Under the pieces are notes generated by a model. The model did not search any database and had not been told where the DNA came from. It worked only from the letters and a program-made list of their open reading frames with translations. From NCBI GenBank assembly GCA_013396755.1, contig VWZF01004873.1:558001-622000 (forward strand): a stretch of DNA of 64,000 nucleotides, read 5' to 3'. This document shows positions 35,095-48,000 of this stretch, one piece after another (within the stretch, counting starts at the first letter, position 1; each line of letters starts with the position of its first letter). Source of the stretch: Sclerurus mexicanus. Its lineage: Eukaryota > Chordata > Aves > Passeriformes > Furnariidae. Made by a program: the position numbers and the translations under genes.

Positions 35095-35625
35095 CTAACA
35101 GCAATGACCAGCACGAAGGGGACGCAGAAATGAAAGTTTGTCATTGAATTTGATTGCCTTGTAGTTTGGAAGGTGTTCATGTTCTCGTGCAATGTATTGA
35201 AATCCAGTTCCATCACTGTTCTCACACAACAGCCAGGCACCACTCTGGACTTTGTGAGAAGATGTGGTGTTATTGTCATGTCCCCTAGCCAGATTGGTTG
35301 CTTCTCTTATTATTCTGCTCTTCCCTTGATAATCAGCATGTTCATAGAGAGTGATCTGAGGATTGTGCAGATGGTCAGTGATCACCTTCAGAGAACTGAT
35401 CCTATCATTCATCTTTTTACCAACAAAGTCATGATCTCCTTCCTCAAATACCACTAACTGGCCTCCATAGTTTGCATGCTGATAACCCACCCAAGGCTGG
35501 CCAATTACTCTCACTGAGGAGATACAGTCGTTCCAATCTACATCTTTTAGATTGGCAATGTCAGTGACAAATTCTTTGGACAAACCCTGGAAGTTGGCAT
35601 GCTCATAAATGATGATTTTTCCCAT
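35095..35625 (-). CDS. EDSP-like beta/gamma-crystallin protein, copy 4
   Basis: Intact 176-residue protein, about three quarters identical to copy 1 over the full length without gaps. Greek-key signatures are YEHANFQG, YQHANYGG, YEHADYQG and a degenerate CENSDGTG. Calcium-site signatures NDCISS, NDRISS and NNTTSS are present, with NDKLSF in the fourth motif. The C-terminus RAGHCC differs from RPGRSY of copy 1. No signal peptide is seen. The coding exon begins at a 3' splice site (TTTCTGCAG|GTTATC, 35678/35679), and the first exon and TATA box lie at about 37139-37234, giving a leader intron of about 1.46 kb. The inferred leader has no upstream ATG, which supports this start. This and copy 1 are the two members that look fully expressible. 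Confidence 0.9.
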   Translation of the reverse strand: MGKIIIYEHANFQGLSKEFVTDIANLKDVDWNDCISSVRVIGQPWVGYQHANYGGQLVVFEEGDHDFVGKKMNDRISSLKVITDHLHNPQITLYEHADYQGKSRIIREATNLARGHDNNTTSSHKVQSGAWLLCENSDGTGFQYIAREHEHLPNYKAIKFNDKLSFLRPLRAGHCC

Positions 35626-35759
35626 CTCTGTAGGTCTTCTAGAGTTCAGATCTTCTGCTGTAGAAGTTGGATGATAACCTGCAGAAAATGAAAACAAAAA
35701 CCAAGCTCGTGAGACTCCTTTAGACACCAGACACAAAATGCTGGAGACCACAAAGGACT

Positions 35760-37138
35760 AAAGGTAAAAAGGAAAAGTAGCGCATGATAAACATAGCAAC
35801 AGTTGTGAAAGAGTGAAGACATGACACAGAAATTTGAAGGAAAAAAGTAAAATGAGATATGTACACCAGAACCATCTATTTTTATTTAGTTACATATATT
35901 GGTTTCTGCACGTGTTCAAGGGACATCTGAGCGTTTAGTTTAAAAATTTATAATGAAATAAAATATATAACTGGTGACAAATCTTTCAGTTGGTATTTCA
36001 TGCTGCAACTGAGAATTATTTTAGAAATTGGCCCTCATTGTTTGGACTAGGTTTCATGATCCACATAGAACACAATATAAAAGTAGTGACATATGCAACT
36101 AACTTCTAAAAGAAAGTGCATTTTGTACTTCAAATGGAAAAAAATCTATTTTTAAGGGTAGAAATGGACTTTGGACTCACTGAAATACCTTATTTCTCTT
36201 TTCATATGAAATTTTACTAAAGTCAAGAGATCCCTGTTCTTGACATACACTGAGAAGCGAGCAAGTTCTAAGCAACAACTCTTTGAATCAGACTAAATTG
36301 GAGGTTGTGTTTTTTTCTGACACTTAAAAATACACACATCTAATTCCACTGAATTTTCTGGATTCAGTTAAGGAATCACAGTTTTTATTAGTAACAGCTA
36401 CAGAAACAGGTAATGAGCAACCACTTATGATAACAACACCCTCTTTAAATCATGTAACAGACTTCAGGGCAAAGATTTAGATTTAGGGGCAAATATATTT
36501 GAGGAAAAAAAAAACAAGCAGTTCCTATAGCTGATTCTGAAAAGGGTTTGGAGAAGACTAGGTACACCCAGTAAGATTAAAAGCCAGACTAATACTGCAA
36601 GACATGTGCATCATAATAATAAGATCCCCACACACCCTTAAACCTCACTTTAAAAAAAAAACAAAAACAAACAACAAAACACAAAAAAACCAACTCACTA
36701 TGTGATTAAAAACACTTAAGCATTTTTTCACAGTTGTAATAGAATTTATAGAAGTTGAGGGAACCTGAACTTAACTTACTGATTCATTAAGCACTAGTAC
36801 CTTCTACCTGTAGAAAAAGTAATAAGCCAGTTAATTTTGCTGGTACAACATAAAGATCCCATGACCAAGACAAATTTGTAAAATATTTTCACTTTCACCC
36901 CTCAGAATTATGTATCAATGGCCCCCTCCACCCTCTCCCTTCGTCAGGTACGTTTGTCCTGCAGCCGTCTTCTCATCTCCCAAAAGATGGGATAAGTGTC
37001 CACAGATACAGACAGCAGACCCTCACATATGTGCTGCAGCTCTCATCCCAACACTAAAACCTCTTTCTCTTCAACTGCATTTCACAGCAGCTGCCTGAGA
37101 AACCACTCCAGTTCTCATGTAAAAAATGTGCCTCTCAC
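35760..37138 (-). other. Leader intron of copy 4
   Basis: Starts with sequence shared with the other copies, then about 35930-36850 of AT-rich sequence not seen at copy 1. 36860-37138 again matches the region upstream of copies 1 and 2 ('gaaagatgggataagtg..acagatacagacagcagac'). The extra piece may be an unrecognised insertion. Confidence 0.55.
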
Positions 37139-37234
37139 CTTGATGTCGGCTCCAGGGACGGGGAGAGCTGAGGGCAATTCCTCCAGTCCAGGGCTGCTCT
37201 TTGTGAAAGGTGTCTCACCAGCCTCCATTTATAG
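37139..37234 (-). promoter_or_regulatory. TATA box and non-coding exon 1 of copy 4
   Basis: CTATAAATGG (37225-37234, minus strand), then an ATG-free first exon ending GACATCAAG|GTGAGAG at 37139/37138. The bases around the TATA box and donor are nearly identical to those at copy 1. Confidence 0.8.
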
Positions 37235-37239
37235 CTTGG

Positions 37240-38997
37240 ACACAGGTCTCGTGAAACACCCAGTCAATGGAATTGAGAGGTGGCCAATATTACACTCAGA
37301 GAACAAAAATCATTAACTATTGCATTTTAATTTTGATCTTCCTACAACCAGATATTTTATTGTTCTGGGTCCAAGGTCTGTTAAAGCACAAACATCTTGA
37401 TAAAACCTTAGAACTTTGGTTCTTGTTTGTCCTTATCTTCCAGAAGGCAGATGACTCACAGCAATAAAAAAACCTATCAAAGTACTTCGTGACGCACAGC
37501 CTATAGATTTTTACTGCTGGTTGCAGCTTACATTCTACTTACCTGGGAAGCACTTATAGTGAACAACGTTAATTTTCTGAAGGGCTTTGTTGGAGATATA
37601 GGTGACAGAAGTGGCATTTAAGTAGGATTTTTTTGAATTCTCTTCCACCTTCTCACCTACGTAGCCTTTTGAGCAGCCACAGGCTGCAGTGGCAATATTT
37701 TTGATTATTTTCACAAGGCAGGTCCACCCTGTAATATATTTTCAGACAGGTTCATTGGCCAGCATGCCAGAAAGCTGTACTACAGCAGGAGGAACCAATA
37801 GGATCTTCATTAGTTCACCATGGGATGCTTCAGGCATCCCTGCTCAGCCAAGTAGGAAGTTACTGGAGAAGATGGGGAGCTGGGAAGGGAGACAGTTTAG
37901 CCCTGCCAAATCAAGCAGCCTGTACACTAACTCCAGCCAAATCCTCATGCTGCAACTCTTTCACTGGTGCTTGGCTGAGCCCATGGTGTGACATGAACTA
38001 GATCACAGAATTAAGCCAGCACAAAAATACATGGGTTTGGGTTTTTTCCACATGGCTCATTCTTTTGCTGCTCTGTAGAGGCTGGAAGCAGAACAATTGA
38101 AATTTGTGTTTTGGGATTTGAAGCAAAGCAGGCCTTCACTGTATAGCAGCAGCTATATGTGAAATCACTTCTCTGTACAGGCAAATCACACCTTTAGGGC
38201 ATGGTTTGGTGTGTTGGAGTGACCTCAGCCTACAGTTCAGTGCTGCTGGAAAGGGGAAGGCCCCATTCCACTCCTCAACCAGTGTGTTCACTGTCTGGTA
38301 AGAGAAGAGAGCAAGAATGAGCACATCAATGCAAGGAATGCTTGAAAGAGAGGCTAAAACAGCCTAGAACAGGAGGGATTTATGCTGCCATTGGACAACA
38401 GTCATTCTTCTTAATTTGTTATTCTGTTTTATTCATTAAATTGTTTAGTTGTGTTCCTGGGGGAAAAAATAATTATATATATAATCCCAAACTAAACATT
38501 CTCATCTTTCTCAGCATCTGCAGACTCAAAAAAGCCCTTTGGCCAAATGTATGAGCCACAGAAGCATCACAAAGACTGAGTTTGAGTGTATCTGAACTAT
38601 GTTACAGGGTGATTCAGGCAACAGTGTCCTCCTAAGTCATCCACATACTCTCTGCAGAGCACCAAAGCTGGCAGCGGGGCTTTTCATGGCTTCAAGGAAA
38701 ACCAAAAGGTGATATATGATGGGACATATTGATACAAAAACATGGCAAAGGATCTCCGTACAAATATTCCCAGTTTCAGAGAAAGAAATGAGTTTGTTGT
38801 AATGACCATCTTTCCTACTATTATTGGAATTGAAAACTACATGGATTTAAATGTTGCTAATCTCATCTATATGGTGCTTTATGCACAAGGAAGTAAGCCA
38901 CTGAAAAAAGCACAATACCACAGGGTGGGGTTAGGGGTTTGATATTGGAAATATTTACGATTTGAAGTTTTCTTTGTGGGTTGGGATTGTTTGCATT
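37240..38997. other. Upstream flank of the array and intergenic
   Basis: 37240-37620 still matches sequence upstream of copy 1 (11765-12135). Beyond that nothing is recognised. Confidence 0.5.
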
Positions 38998-39495
38998 TTC
39001 ACAGAATGGTTTGGGTTGGGACAGACCTTAAATATAGTCTAGTTCCAACCGCCCTACCATTGGCAGGGTCACCCTTCTTCTAGACCGCATTGCTCACCGT
39101 CCCATCCAGCCTGGCCTTGACACTTTGAGGGATGGGGAAACCACAGTTTCCCTGGGCAACCTCTTCCAGTGCCTCACCACACACAGAGTAAAGAATTTCT
39201 TCCTAATCTTTAACCTAAACCTGCCCTCTTTCAGTTTAAAATCACTCCTCTCTGTCTTACCACTACATGCCCTTGTCAAAAGTCTGTCTTCAGCTCTTTT
39301 TAGCCCCTTTAGGTACTGGAAGGCTGAATAATGTCACCCGAGAGCCTTCACTAGGGTGAACAACCCAACTCTTTCAATCAAGTGTTCCAGCCCTCTGATC
39401 ATCTTCACGGTCCTCCTCTGGACTCACTTCAACAAGTCCATGTTCTTGTGCTGAGGACCCCAGAATTGGACATGATATTCCAGGTGGGGTAAATT
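38998..39495 (-). mobile_element. CR1 LINE 3' fragment, minus strand
   Basis: 'ttcacagaatggtttgggttggg' through 'ctgggcaacctcttccagtgcctcaccac', 'ttcttcctaatctttaacctaaacctgccctc', 'gtcctcctctggactcacttcaacaagtccatg' to 'tattccaggtggggtaa': the reversed CR1 3' end in full order. Confidence 0.96.
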
Positions 39496-42400
39496 TATGG
39501 GAAATAATGTTTCCCAAACTTCCCCTTATCCCTTTCCTACAGAAAGGGCAGTATATCAAAATCTGGAAAAGGAAGTGTGTGACAAAAGTGAAAAAAGAGA
39601 GGAAAACTCCAAGATGAAAGGGTTAAACCTCTCTTCCTCTACTGCCCTTACCAGAAAAAAAGCAATAGAAAGATCAAGGTGAATGATGAACGTGAAGATT
39701 CTTTGAAAATGAGCAATTATGAAAAAAAAACTTCAACAAGCAGAGACTAAATACTAAAGTATTTTTCTCTTTTTAACCTTTTTTTTTTTTTTAAGAGACT
39801 GTTTACTACTAGATTGCAGGGTGATAAAACAATTTCAGTTAAAGCTGTGGATTTCACATATGCACCCACTTCACAGTGCTCCAAAACATAAAATGGTGGA
39901 AAAATCAAATTAACAGCAAACTCCTACACCCACCAGATCCTCCTGGGTTCCCATCCTGCTCTACCACAGTGGATAATTACTCACCTCTTTTTATTCCTTA
40001 CTTTAAAACAAGAGGATTAAAAAAATAATAAAATCACACATGAACTGCACCTCCCCACTTTCTGATAGCTTTTTTTGTTTGTTTGTTTGGTAGTTTTGGA
40101 CTCAATGCAGCAGGACACTGGTTCCTTTGTTTTGGAGGAGTTTTTGTGGTTGGAGGAGGTAGTGTTTTGGTTTTTACACTCTTAGCAGTTGCTAGGGCTG
40201 GTAAAGTAATTCTTCATCACAAAGATGAAGTCTATCTCACTTTTGGCTCTCAGACTTTTGTTTCTCAAACAACAGTCCCCAAAAATGCAACATAGGAACA
40301 CGCAACTGGACCACAGGAATCCCAAGCTGTGAACAGCCCATACACAAAGTCAAGATTAAAATGCATTCACTACCAAACCCTTGAGGGGAAACAAACAAGC
40401 AAACAAACAAAAAGGGCCTCTTTTTTTGGTTAGTGTGTATCTCACACAAACTTCCCCTTTTGTCTTTTCTCAGTTTGCTGCTGTGTTGACTGCACTTCCC
40501 AGTTGCTACTGTTCAGTAAAGTGAACTGAACACCACTTTTGCAGCAAAAAGAGGGACAATAACACCCTACTGGATGAGTGCTGCATATTCAGTCACAGTA
40601 CTAGGAGTGAGCTCCACAAAAATTGTGCTGGAAAGAGAGGCACAGCAAATATAGACTGACAAAAGCCTGGTAAGTCCCACCCCCTGGTAAGATCTTTTCC
40701 AAATAGTATTTCCTTTCCAAAGTCTCCTCCTCCCAGATGAACAAAAAAGCAACAGATTTTCTGTGAATAATGGTGAGTTCAAAATGTCAGAAACCCAACT
40801 GGGATGCTTTCTGGGTTGTTTAATAAATGTAAAAATGGATTTCCATGGGATAGTTGCTAAGCTGGGCTCCACAAACACAAAAACCTAGACTAATTAGATG
40901 CTTAGTACCAGGGAGAAGCAGGGGCTTCACAGCACATTTGGCTGGGGAAACCTCTCCACCTCACAAAAGCTACACGTTCAGAAAATGCATGCAGCATTTT
41001 GTTCCTTTCATGTTTTATTAACAAGCTGTGCTCCTAAACACTTTAGTGTCCTGGTTCAAGCCCAGCGTGACAGAAATGGAACTGTGCTCGACTCAACGCT
41101 AGGTGTCACTTTCTGCTTAAGAAATGCAACATGGAAAAGGGACATGGAAAAGTTTCAAAAAACCCCAACCATCCGGCATCAGATTTTTCAGGGGATCTCT
41201 GTACTATAACTCTCCCAAAAGTCATGGACAGTTACAGAGTTTTAATGTTTTACATGTCTCCAGTCAGGCACCCAAAAGCATCAAAAAATACTAGACAATA
41301 CTTTGCCATACTAAGCATAGCAGTGACTGATAAAAAGTTTCTTTCGTGGGTGCAGGAACACATCCCTACATGAACAAGGGACTACTATATGGAGAAGCTG
41401 CCTGAGCCCACTCTGCCAAAGACGCCTTCCTTGCTGGCCTGTCTCTGTTGCTGTTTTGCTGCTGCAGGTGGGGCAGCTGTTGTGCTGCTTTCAGTCCTTG
41501 CCTACCAAAAGATTTCTGAGCATCAGGGACCAACTCAGAGGAGGAGAAAGAGGCGTTGTGGTCAGGGCCACAAGGCAGGCTAAGGCATGAAGGAAATACT
41601 GGCAAAAATATAGTAAAAGTAGAAAAGATGAAGAAGTGTGGGGTACAGAGGTAAGGAACAGGGACAAAAGTAGAACCATTTCACTTGCTATGTCTCACAG
41701 CACCTGAAGTAGGAGACCACAAAGGAAGAAACAGAAGGCTTAAAAAAGTAAAGAAAATACTTCAGGTATTTAAACACGGTTCTTGTGTGCATCCACAAGA
41801 CATCATAAAGACCAAAAGCATCACACGGTTTAAAAATCAATAAGTTACAGGTAGAGAATAAATTCACCAAAGGCTCAAACATACTGATGCAACTTTCGGG
41901 TCAGGCAGTCTTTCAAACAGCAGATTCCTAGGGGATATGAGAGCAGCCACTATATGCTTGCCTTTATGCTCTTTCCATGAAAATCCACTTCAAGTTATCA
42001 CCTCAAGAACATTCCCCTAGAGAAGGACTGGTCTGAGCACCTTCCAGACCAGAAAAACTTCAGCACACACAGGCAAAAGAGGTAGGAATCTAGGACCCAA
42101 AATATGAGCTCAAGGGGTTTTAACTCAAGACAACTTGGAATCATGAGCCTCAGTAGTTCAAGATAAGGAAACTGCACTAGTAAAGCAGAGTATATAATAA
42201 CAGCACAATCACCTCCTTGACAAGGAAGCTAATGAGGAGCACTGTGGCTAGAGATAAAATGATCTCAAATCACAATTTCATTTTCTGGCTGGGTGTTAGG
42301 GTCAACAACAAGAGGTTCTATGACTTACTGGGGCCTTAAGCAGCAAATAAATAGAACTCTGAAGGAAGAAACACAGCAGAAACACATCAAGAAGTGTGTG

Positions 42401-44139
42401 TGGAAGAACATGTACTGAACTATCCCATCTGACCACGCATTCAAGGCCCTATGAAAGATTAGTTTCTGCCCTGTAATACCCAAGGATTAAGTAGAGTACA
42501 TGCTGGGATCCCTCATAAGTTCTCGATGGTGATAAGCCCTGCCACTGTTCAATGCACTGGGAGAAGCACAAGAGGAGAAAATGCAGGAAGCACAAAAATT
42601 AGAGTATGATCATTTATAAAGCCCTCAGATACCTGATTTACCATTAGGGTCAAGCCTGTTGTGAGCAGGAGGCTGGATTTGGAACATCCAAACATCCCTC
42701 ACCGCCTTGCTTTTCTGTGAACCTAGAATGCTTGGTACCTGGTACCCACCCCCACTGTACAACTGGGCTTGGGAACAGAAGACATGAATGTGGCTGGAAA
42801 CACAAACTAGGATCAAGATACTTAAGAGTCCCACTGCAAGCTGGATTTGGAGGAGACCAGAAACAGGGTTGCAGAGGATAGACAAAAGGCGTGAATTGGA
42901 ACCAGAATGCAGATCAAATCAGTCAGCTGGTGTTCTTTGCATCAACACTCCACTTCCAAAGACGGCTCCTAACAGGACAGGGTTAGACACGATCTGGAAA
43001 GAGGCAGCTCCATCTTCACTCAGCCCTGGGAGACTAAATAGGGACTAGAGTTCAGGTGAAGATTTGGCCTCAGCAAAGGTAGTACAGATGCTGTGAGATG
43101 ATTTAAGGTGGGAGGGGGAAGAAAGTGAGAATGATTTACAGGGAAAGAGAATAAATATTTATAGCCCATTCTAGCTGGAGGGACAGGAGAGAACGTGTGA
43201 TAGGGAAGGACACCAAGCACCAAGTCAAGAGATTAATCCAAATGCCAAGGGAAATTGAGGCAACTAGGAAACCAAGGAGAGAAGCATTAATGAAACCTGA
43301 GGATGAGAATAAGGGGAGGTCAGTCAGTGATAAAGTGAGTGTGAACAGAGAGAAATGCGGTGGAGCAAAGAGGCAAAGGAAATCAGTGGTGAGAGAGACA
43401 GCAGAGAATAGGAAAGGGAAAACACGTGGACACCAGGCAAAGCACAGCATAGGTTCTAACGTTTTCTTTCATTGAGCAGAAAAGAACCTGAGAGAAGGAC
43501 TGAGATCAGAAAAAAACCAAAGACACATCTCTGACCAGGAGCAGTGTAGGTGAGCAGGATGCAAAAGCTGTTTCCTTTCCTTTTAGGCTGCACAAGCAGT
43601 AAGTTGTTTTGCCCACATTACAGCAATCTCAGACAGTGCATGTAGGTCTTGGTGCCACAGGGCTGGATAGGAGACACTGGGGAAACTAAAGATCAAAGCA
43701 TACTGCAAGAACTATTCCCTGCACAGACTTTCTGCTCCTCCTTGTTACAGCAGCAAGAGAAAACCAAGCCTGTGAGGCAGAGGTAGGAAGAAACAGGTGC
43801 CTGGTGGAAGAGGAAGGGTCACTGCTCCCTCAGTAAGCCCGCACCCTTGACTACTGGAGCAGTCAGGTTCCTTAAAGAGGCAGTAAAATATAACAAAACC
43901 TCCCTCACTGCAGATGGCCAGAAGATGAAAAAAAAGTGCGTCACTGACCTCTAAATCTAAGCAAGGAAAAAAGAGAGCTTTTGGCACAGGGAAGCTCTTT
44001 TGCTGGCTCACTGAACTGAAGCCTGTGGCTACAGCAAAATTAGGTCCTTTAAGCTTCATTTGGATGAGCTGTCAATAAAACAAAACCTGGGTCAAAGGGG
44101 GAGACAGAAACTGAGCGAGATTCTAATCTATCTTTTGAA
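39496..44139. other. Intergenic between the array and PEX5
   Basis: No gene or RNA recognised in about 4.6 kb. Open frames here (for example 41389-41583 and 43197-43475 on the plus strand) have no recognisable domains and no supporting splice or promoter context. Confidence 0.5.
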
Positions 44140-45058
44140 AACAAGTGGGCTTATACCTTTATTATACAAAATACTTTACAATTAAAAAACATTTTCCCCA
44201 ATAGAATCATATACAGATATTTATAATTAACAAGACTCAGTTACATACAAGATGGGGAACTTCTGCACAAAGGAAAACAGTGACAGGTGAGAAGAAGAAA
44301 ATTAAGACTTGACCCCTTTCCCCACCATATTCTGGGAGGAGAGGTTATATTTTAGACTTTTATTCCTATCACATTCTCTCAAGCCTGAATTCTGGGATCT
44401 CCTCTTACCTTAACAGGGTAAGGGCCTCCACCTGTGTCCCTAGCATAAACACAACAATGGTCTTAAAAGGTTCATGAAGACACATGGAGAAACCAGCATC
44501 TGTCTGTACCAAGAAGTTACCAGAGGCCAGAAAAGGGGACTACTGCCCCAGTTTTCCCTAGTAACCCACACAGACATCCATGCAAGCACGTTATGGGGAA
44601 GCATGCTCAAAACCCAGAATTTTTCACCCTTTCACCAAACGGCAATCCCACCCCATAAAAGTAATCTGCACTTGAGACATGCCCTTGCAGGCAGTTTCTG
44701 CAGAATGGCTGTCACAAGGTCTCATAGTCAAGCTGGGCATTACTGCAAATGCAGTCTGGCAAGAGGGCTGGATGTTGCCACCTTCCCCACTCTGATGATC
44801 TGCGTACCAGCAGAGCGTCAGTCAGTCATGGAGATGATAACATGAACCGCTCAGATGCTCAAGCCACAACAGACAGGTTGTGTAAGTTGCACACTTCACC
44901 AGGGGGTCCTTGGAAAAAAAAAAACCAAACAGTTGCAAACAATCTGCCGTACCACAGCAAAGATGTGTGTGAACACTTGGGAACATTTTCTCTCTAAGAA
45001 AGGTCACTCATTGCTGGGCTGGGCCAACCCTGCACTCACAGGGAAGCCCATCCCAGAG
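44140..45058 (-). terminator. PEX5: PEX5 3' UTR with polyadenylation signal
   Basis: The first AATAAA on the minus strand in good context downstream of the stop is at 44158-44163. Cleavage would fall about 15-25 bases further on. This gives a 3' UTR of about 0.9 kb within the terminal exon. The end is inferred from the signal only. Confidence 0.6.
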
Positions 45059-48000
45059 TCACTGCTGGAGGCCAAATGCCTGAAGCAGCGTGGGAAGATC
45101 CCGGGCATCAGCTGCCCCATACAGGTCACTCTGCCCCAGCATGGAGAGGGCCATGCGGAGGGTGCTCCAGATGTTGTCAGACATAGCTCCTTGCTGCCCC
45201 CGTGGACCTCGGCTCTTCTGCTGCATGTGCAACGCCTCTAAGAAGTGCTCCACAGCCTCACTGTCAACATGAGAACATACACATGCTTAGTGGAAAAGAC
45301 GGTACATCTCATACTCCCTCCCTGACTTGCTTCTGAAGTATTTCCCTGGCCAAAACAGTTTCCTCCTCTTCAGCAGATCCTGCCTTGCTCCAGAACCAGA
45401 GGTTCCCCTTTTCCCTTTAAATGAATCTGAAGTCCAGATGGCCTCTACTCCAACTGTAACTGCATGACACTTTGATTTCAGGGCAGAGTCCACACACTCG
45501 CTCGGCTCTCCTATGCCAACAGAAGGCTGCAGGCAGCGTGGCACTGCCCTAGTAACACATCACAGTCTCTCTCCCACAAACACACACAAACTCGTGGGTC
45601 ACAGCAGATCTGCCCATCCTGTGCTCACCGGTGGGCGCCTAAGTTGATGCAACTGATGCCCAAGTTGTAGCGAGAGCGGATGTATCCTGGCTGGAGCTCC
45701 AGTGCCCGACGATATGCAGCCACAGCTTCTTCACTCCGATTCCCATTGGCCAGGGTGGCACCAAGCTTGTTCCATAGAAGATGGTCCTGGAGAAATGGGC
45801 AGAGAGAAGGGGTTAAGATGAACTGATGTTTTTAAGCTCCAAGCTAACCTTTCCTTCCCTGTGCGTCTGTCTTATTCCTCCATTCCAAATATGTACCTCT
45901 CATATATGCAGCACCTCCACCCAAAACTTCACCCATAAACCTCCAGGTACCTCCAGCATCCACAGTCTGCCTTTTCTTACATTGGGGCGCACACTGAGTG
46001 CAGCACTGAAGCAATCCACAGCCTTCTCGTACTCGCCACTAAGGTTGAAAAGGACACCCAGGCCACACTGAACATCAGGATCCACAGTTGAGGGGTTGCT
46101 GCGCACAGCTGCTAAGAACAGCTCTTTCACCTCCACAAACAGCGAGCTGGAAAAGCACAGAACAGGGTATTGGTGTACTGTGGAGAGAGCTGGCCTTGGG
46201 TTGCTCACTCTGCTCCTGCCTGGACCAGTCCAAGCCCTCCAAAAAGCCTTTCAGGTGAAGACTGAAATTTGTAACCATAACTCACTCAGACAGCAGGGAA
46301 CCTAGGACTAGCTTGGAAGGCCCCAGGTTTGTCCCCGAGACACTTTCTTCTGGTTCCTTCTCCAGCAGGTGGGCATAGTCTGGTTTATGGCGCAGCCAGT
46401 CCCGCAGGGTCTCACATGCCTGCTTCTGCAGGGATTCATTGGTGAAGCTGACTGCTAAAGCCATAAGGGCTGTGAGGTTCCCAGGCTGCAGTTCTAAGCA
46501 CCTGCAGGACAAAGAAAGAGGAGTGAATACAGTATTAAATACACCCAGATACAGGAAGTAAGACAACCAAGACAGAGCACACCGTGAGAGCCATATGGTC
46601 CTTGTGGCACTACACACTAGACAAGGAGCCATGCTCAGCAGCTCTTCTGCAACACTCACTGTCTGAGGGCACTGATTGCCAAAAGCTCCTGTTCGTTCTC
46701 TGCTTGGGTAGTTCCCAGATATTGCCAGGCCTGGGGAAGATAAAAATGTATAAAGTCCAACTTGCTCACAGAGAAAAAGATCAGCCAATAAGCCACAGAC
46801 ACAGATATTAAATCCACCATATTATCCTACACATTTTTAGAGTGAGACAAACTATATCAAAGTATACACATTAGCCACAGGTACAAGCTCCTCTCAAAAG
46901 ATACACAGATGCCATGGTACATAGGTCCTGAAGGCCAATAAAATGGGCATTGTTATAGTGAAAAGAAGTGAATGTCTACCTGGAAATCTATCATAAAGCA
47001 ATTGTTGCAGTTTTACACTTTTAAATCACAGAATCTCCACTTTTAACTTCTAACTGTGGTCAAACTGCAGAGGGAGGAGGAAAATGCCGATCTCTTATTT
47101 CCCAAGAACAAAACAGCACAGCAGCAGTGCTAATAATATGGAGACCCCCGAGGCAGGCAGCTGTATATACTTGTGCAGTGGTCCACTAGCAAATGGCAAT
47201 CTTGGAGAGTTGACTATCAGACCTGAAAGTAGAAGCACTGTTATTTTACTGAATTTTCAATCATCCTGTCACCAGTACATGAAAATGATTTCTATTTCCA
47301 AGAAGCTGACATAGGGAATATTTAACTAAGGTACTGAATCCAAAGCATGTGTTCACTTTATGTTGATATCCACGCCCCTGGATATCAAAATAGGCTACAT
47401 AGTTGGTGGGATTGTCAGCACGAAGTACCTGCATTTTGAACATAAGTCACAAAATGCAGTATCCCCTGCCTCACGGAAGGAAATTGTTTCATTAGCACAG
47501 ACCCAGAAATGCTGCACAAGCCACCACAAGCAGCAGGCAATCTACTGTCTTGAATTTCTAATGCCTCACCCTACAGCTAACTGCAATCCAAGAAGTGTTG
47601 ACCACATAACTGCATAGTGTTCTGCCAGCAGAAGAGCTGAGATTCAATGTAAAGTCGTGACTCGGACCAAAGCAAACCTGACATTTCCTTCAGAACAATT
47701 GTTCATGTCTATTTGATCCCTGTACCATTTGTGAAGTCTTGAGTTCTTCTGTACTTTTTGCAGTCACAGGAGAAGAATTCAGAATGTATTCAATACAGCC
47801 AGCCAGAACTGGACCAAGATTTCTTCCCCTAAGGTTTCAACTACCTCTCCATCATGGTCAGCCTGCAGCCCACACTGCCTATGAGAAGAAAGTGACAGCT
47901 CTAAAGGAGTACTAACACCACCTTTCGACCACTTTAAAGCTAAAGCTTATCTTCAAATCCACTTTCACCTACTCCCCAGTACCCTAGAAAGATGGAGGCA

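Noticed and set aside
41389..41583. Small hydrophobic open frame between the array and PEX5
   Set aside because: Too short, no conserved context, and composition alone is not evidence of a gene.
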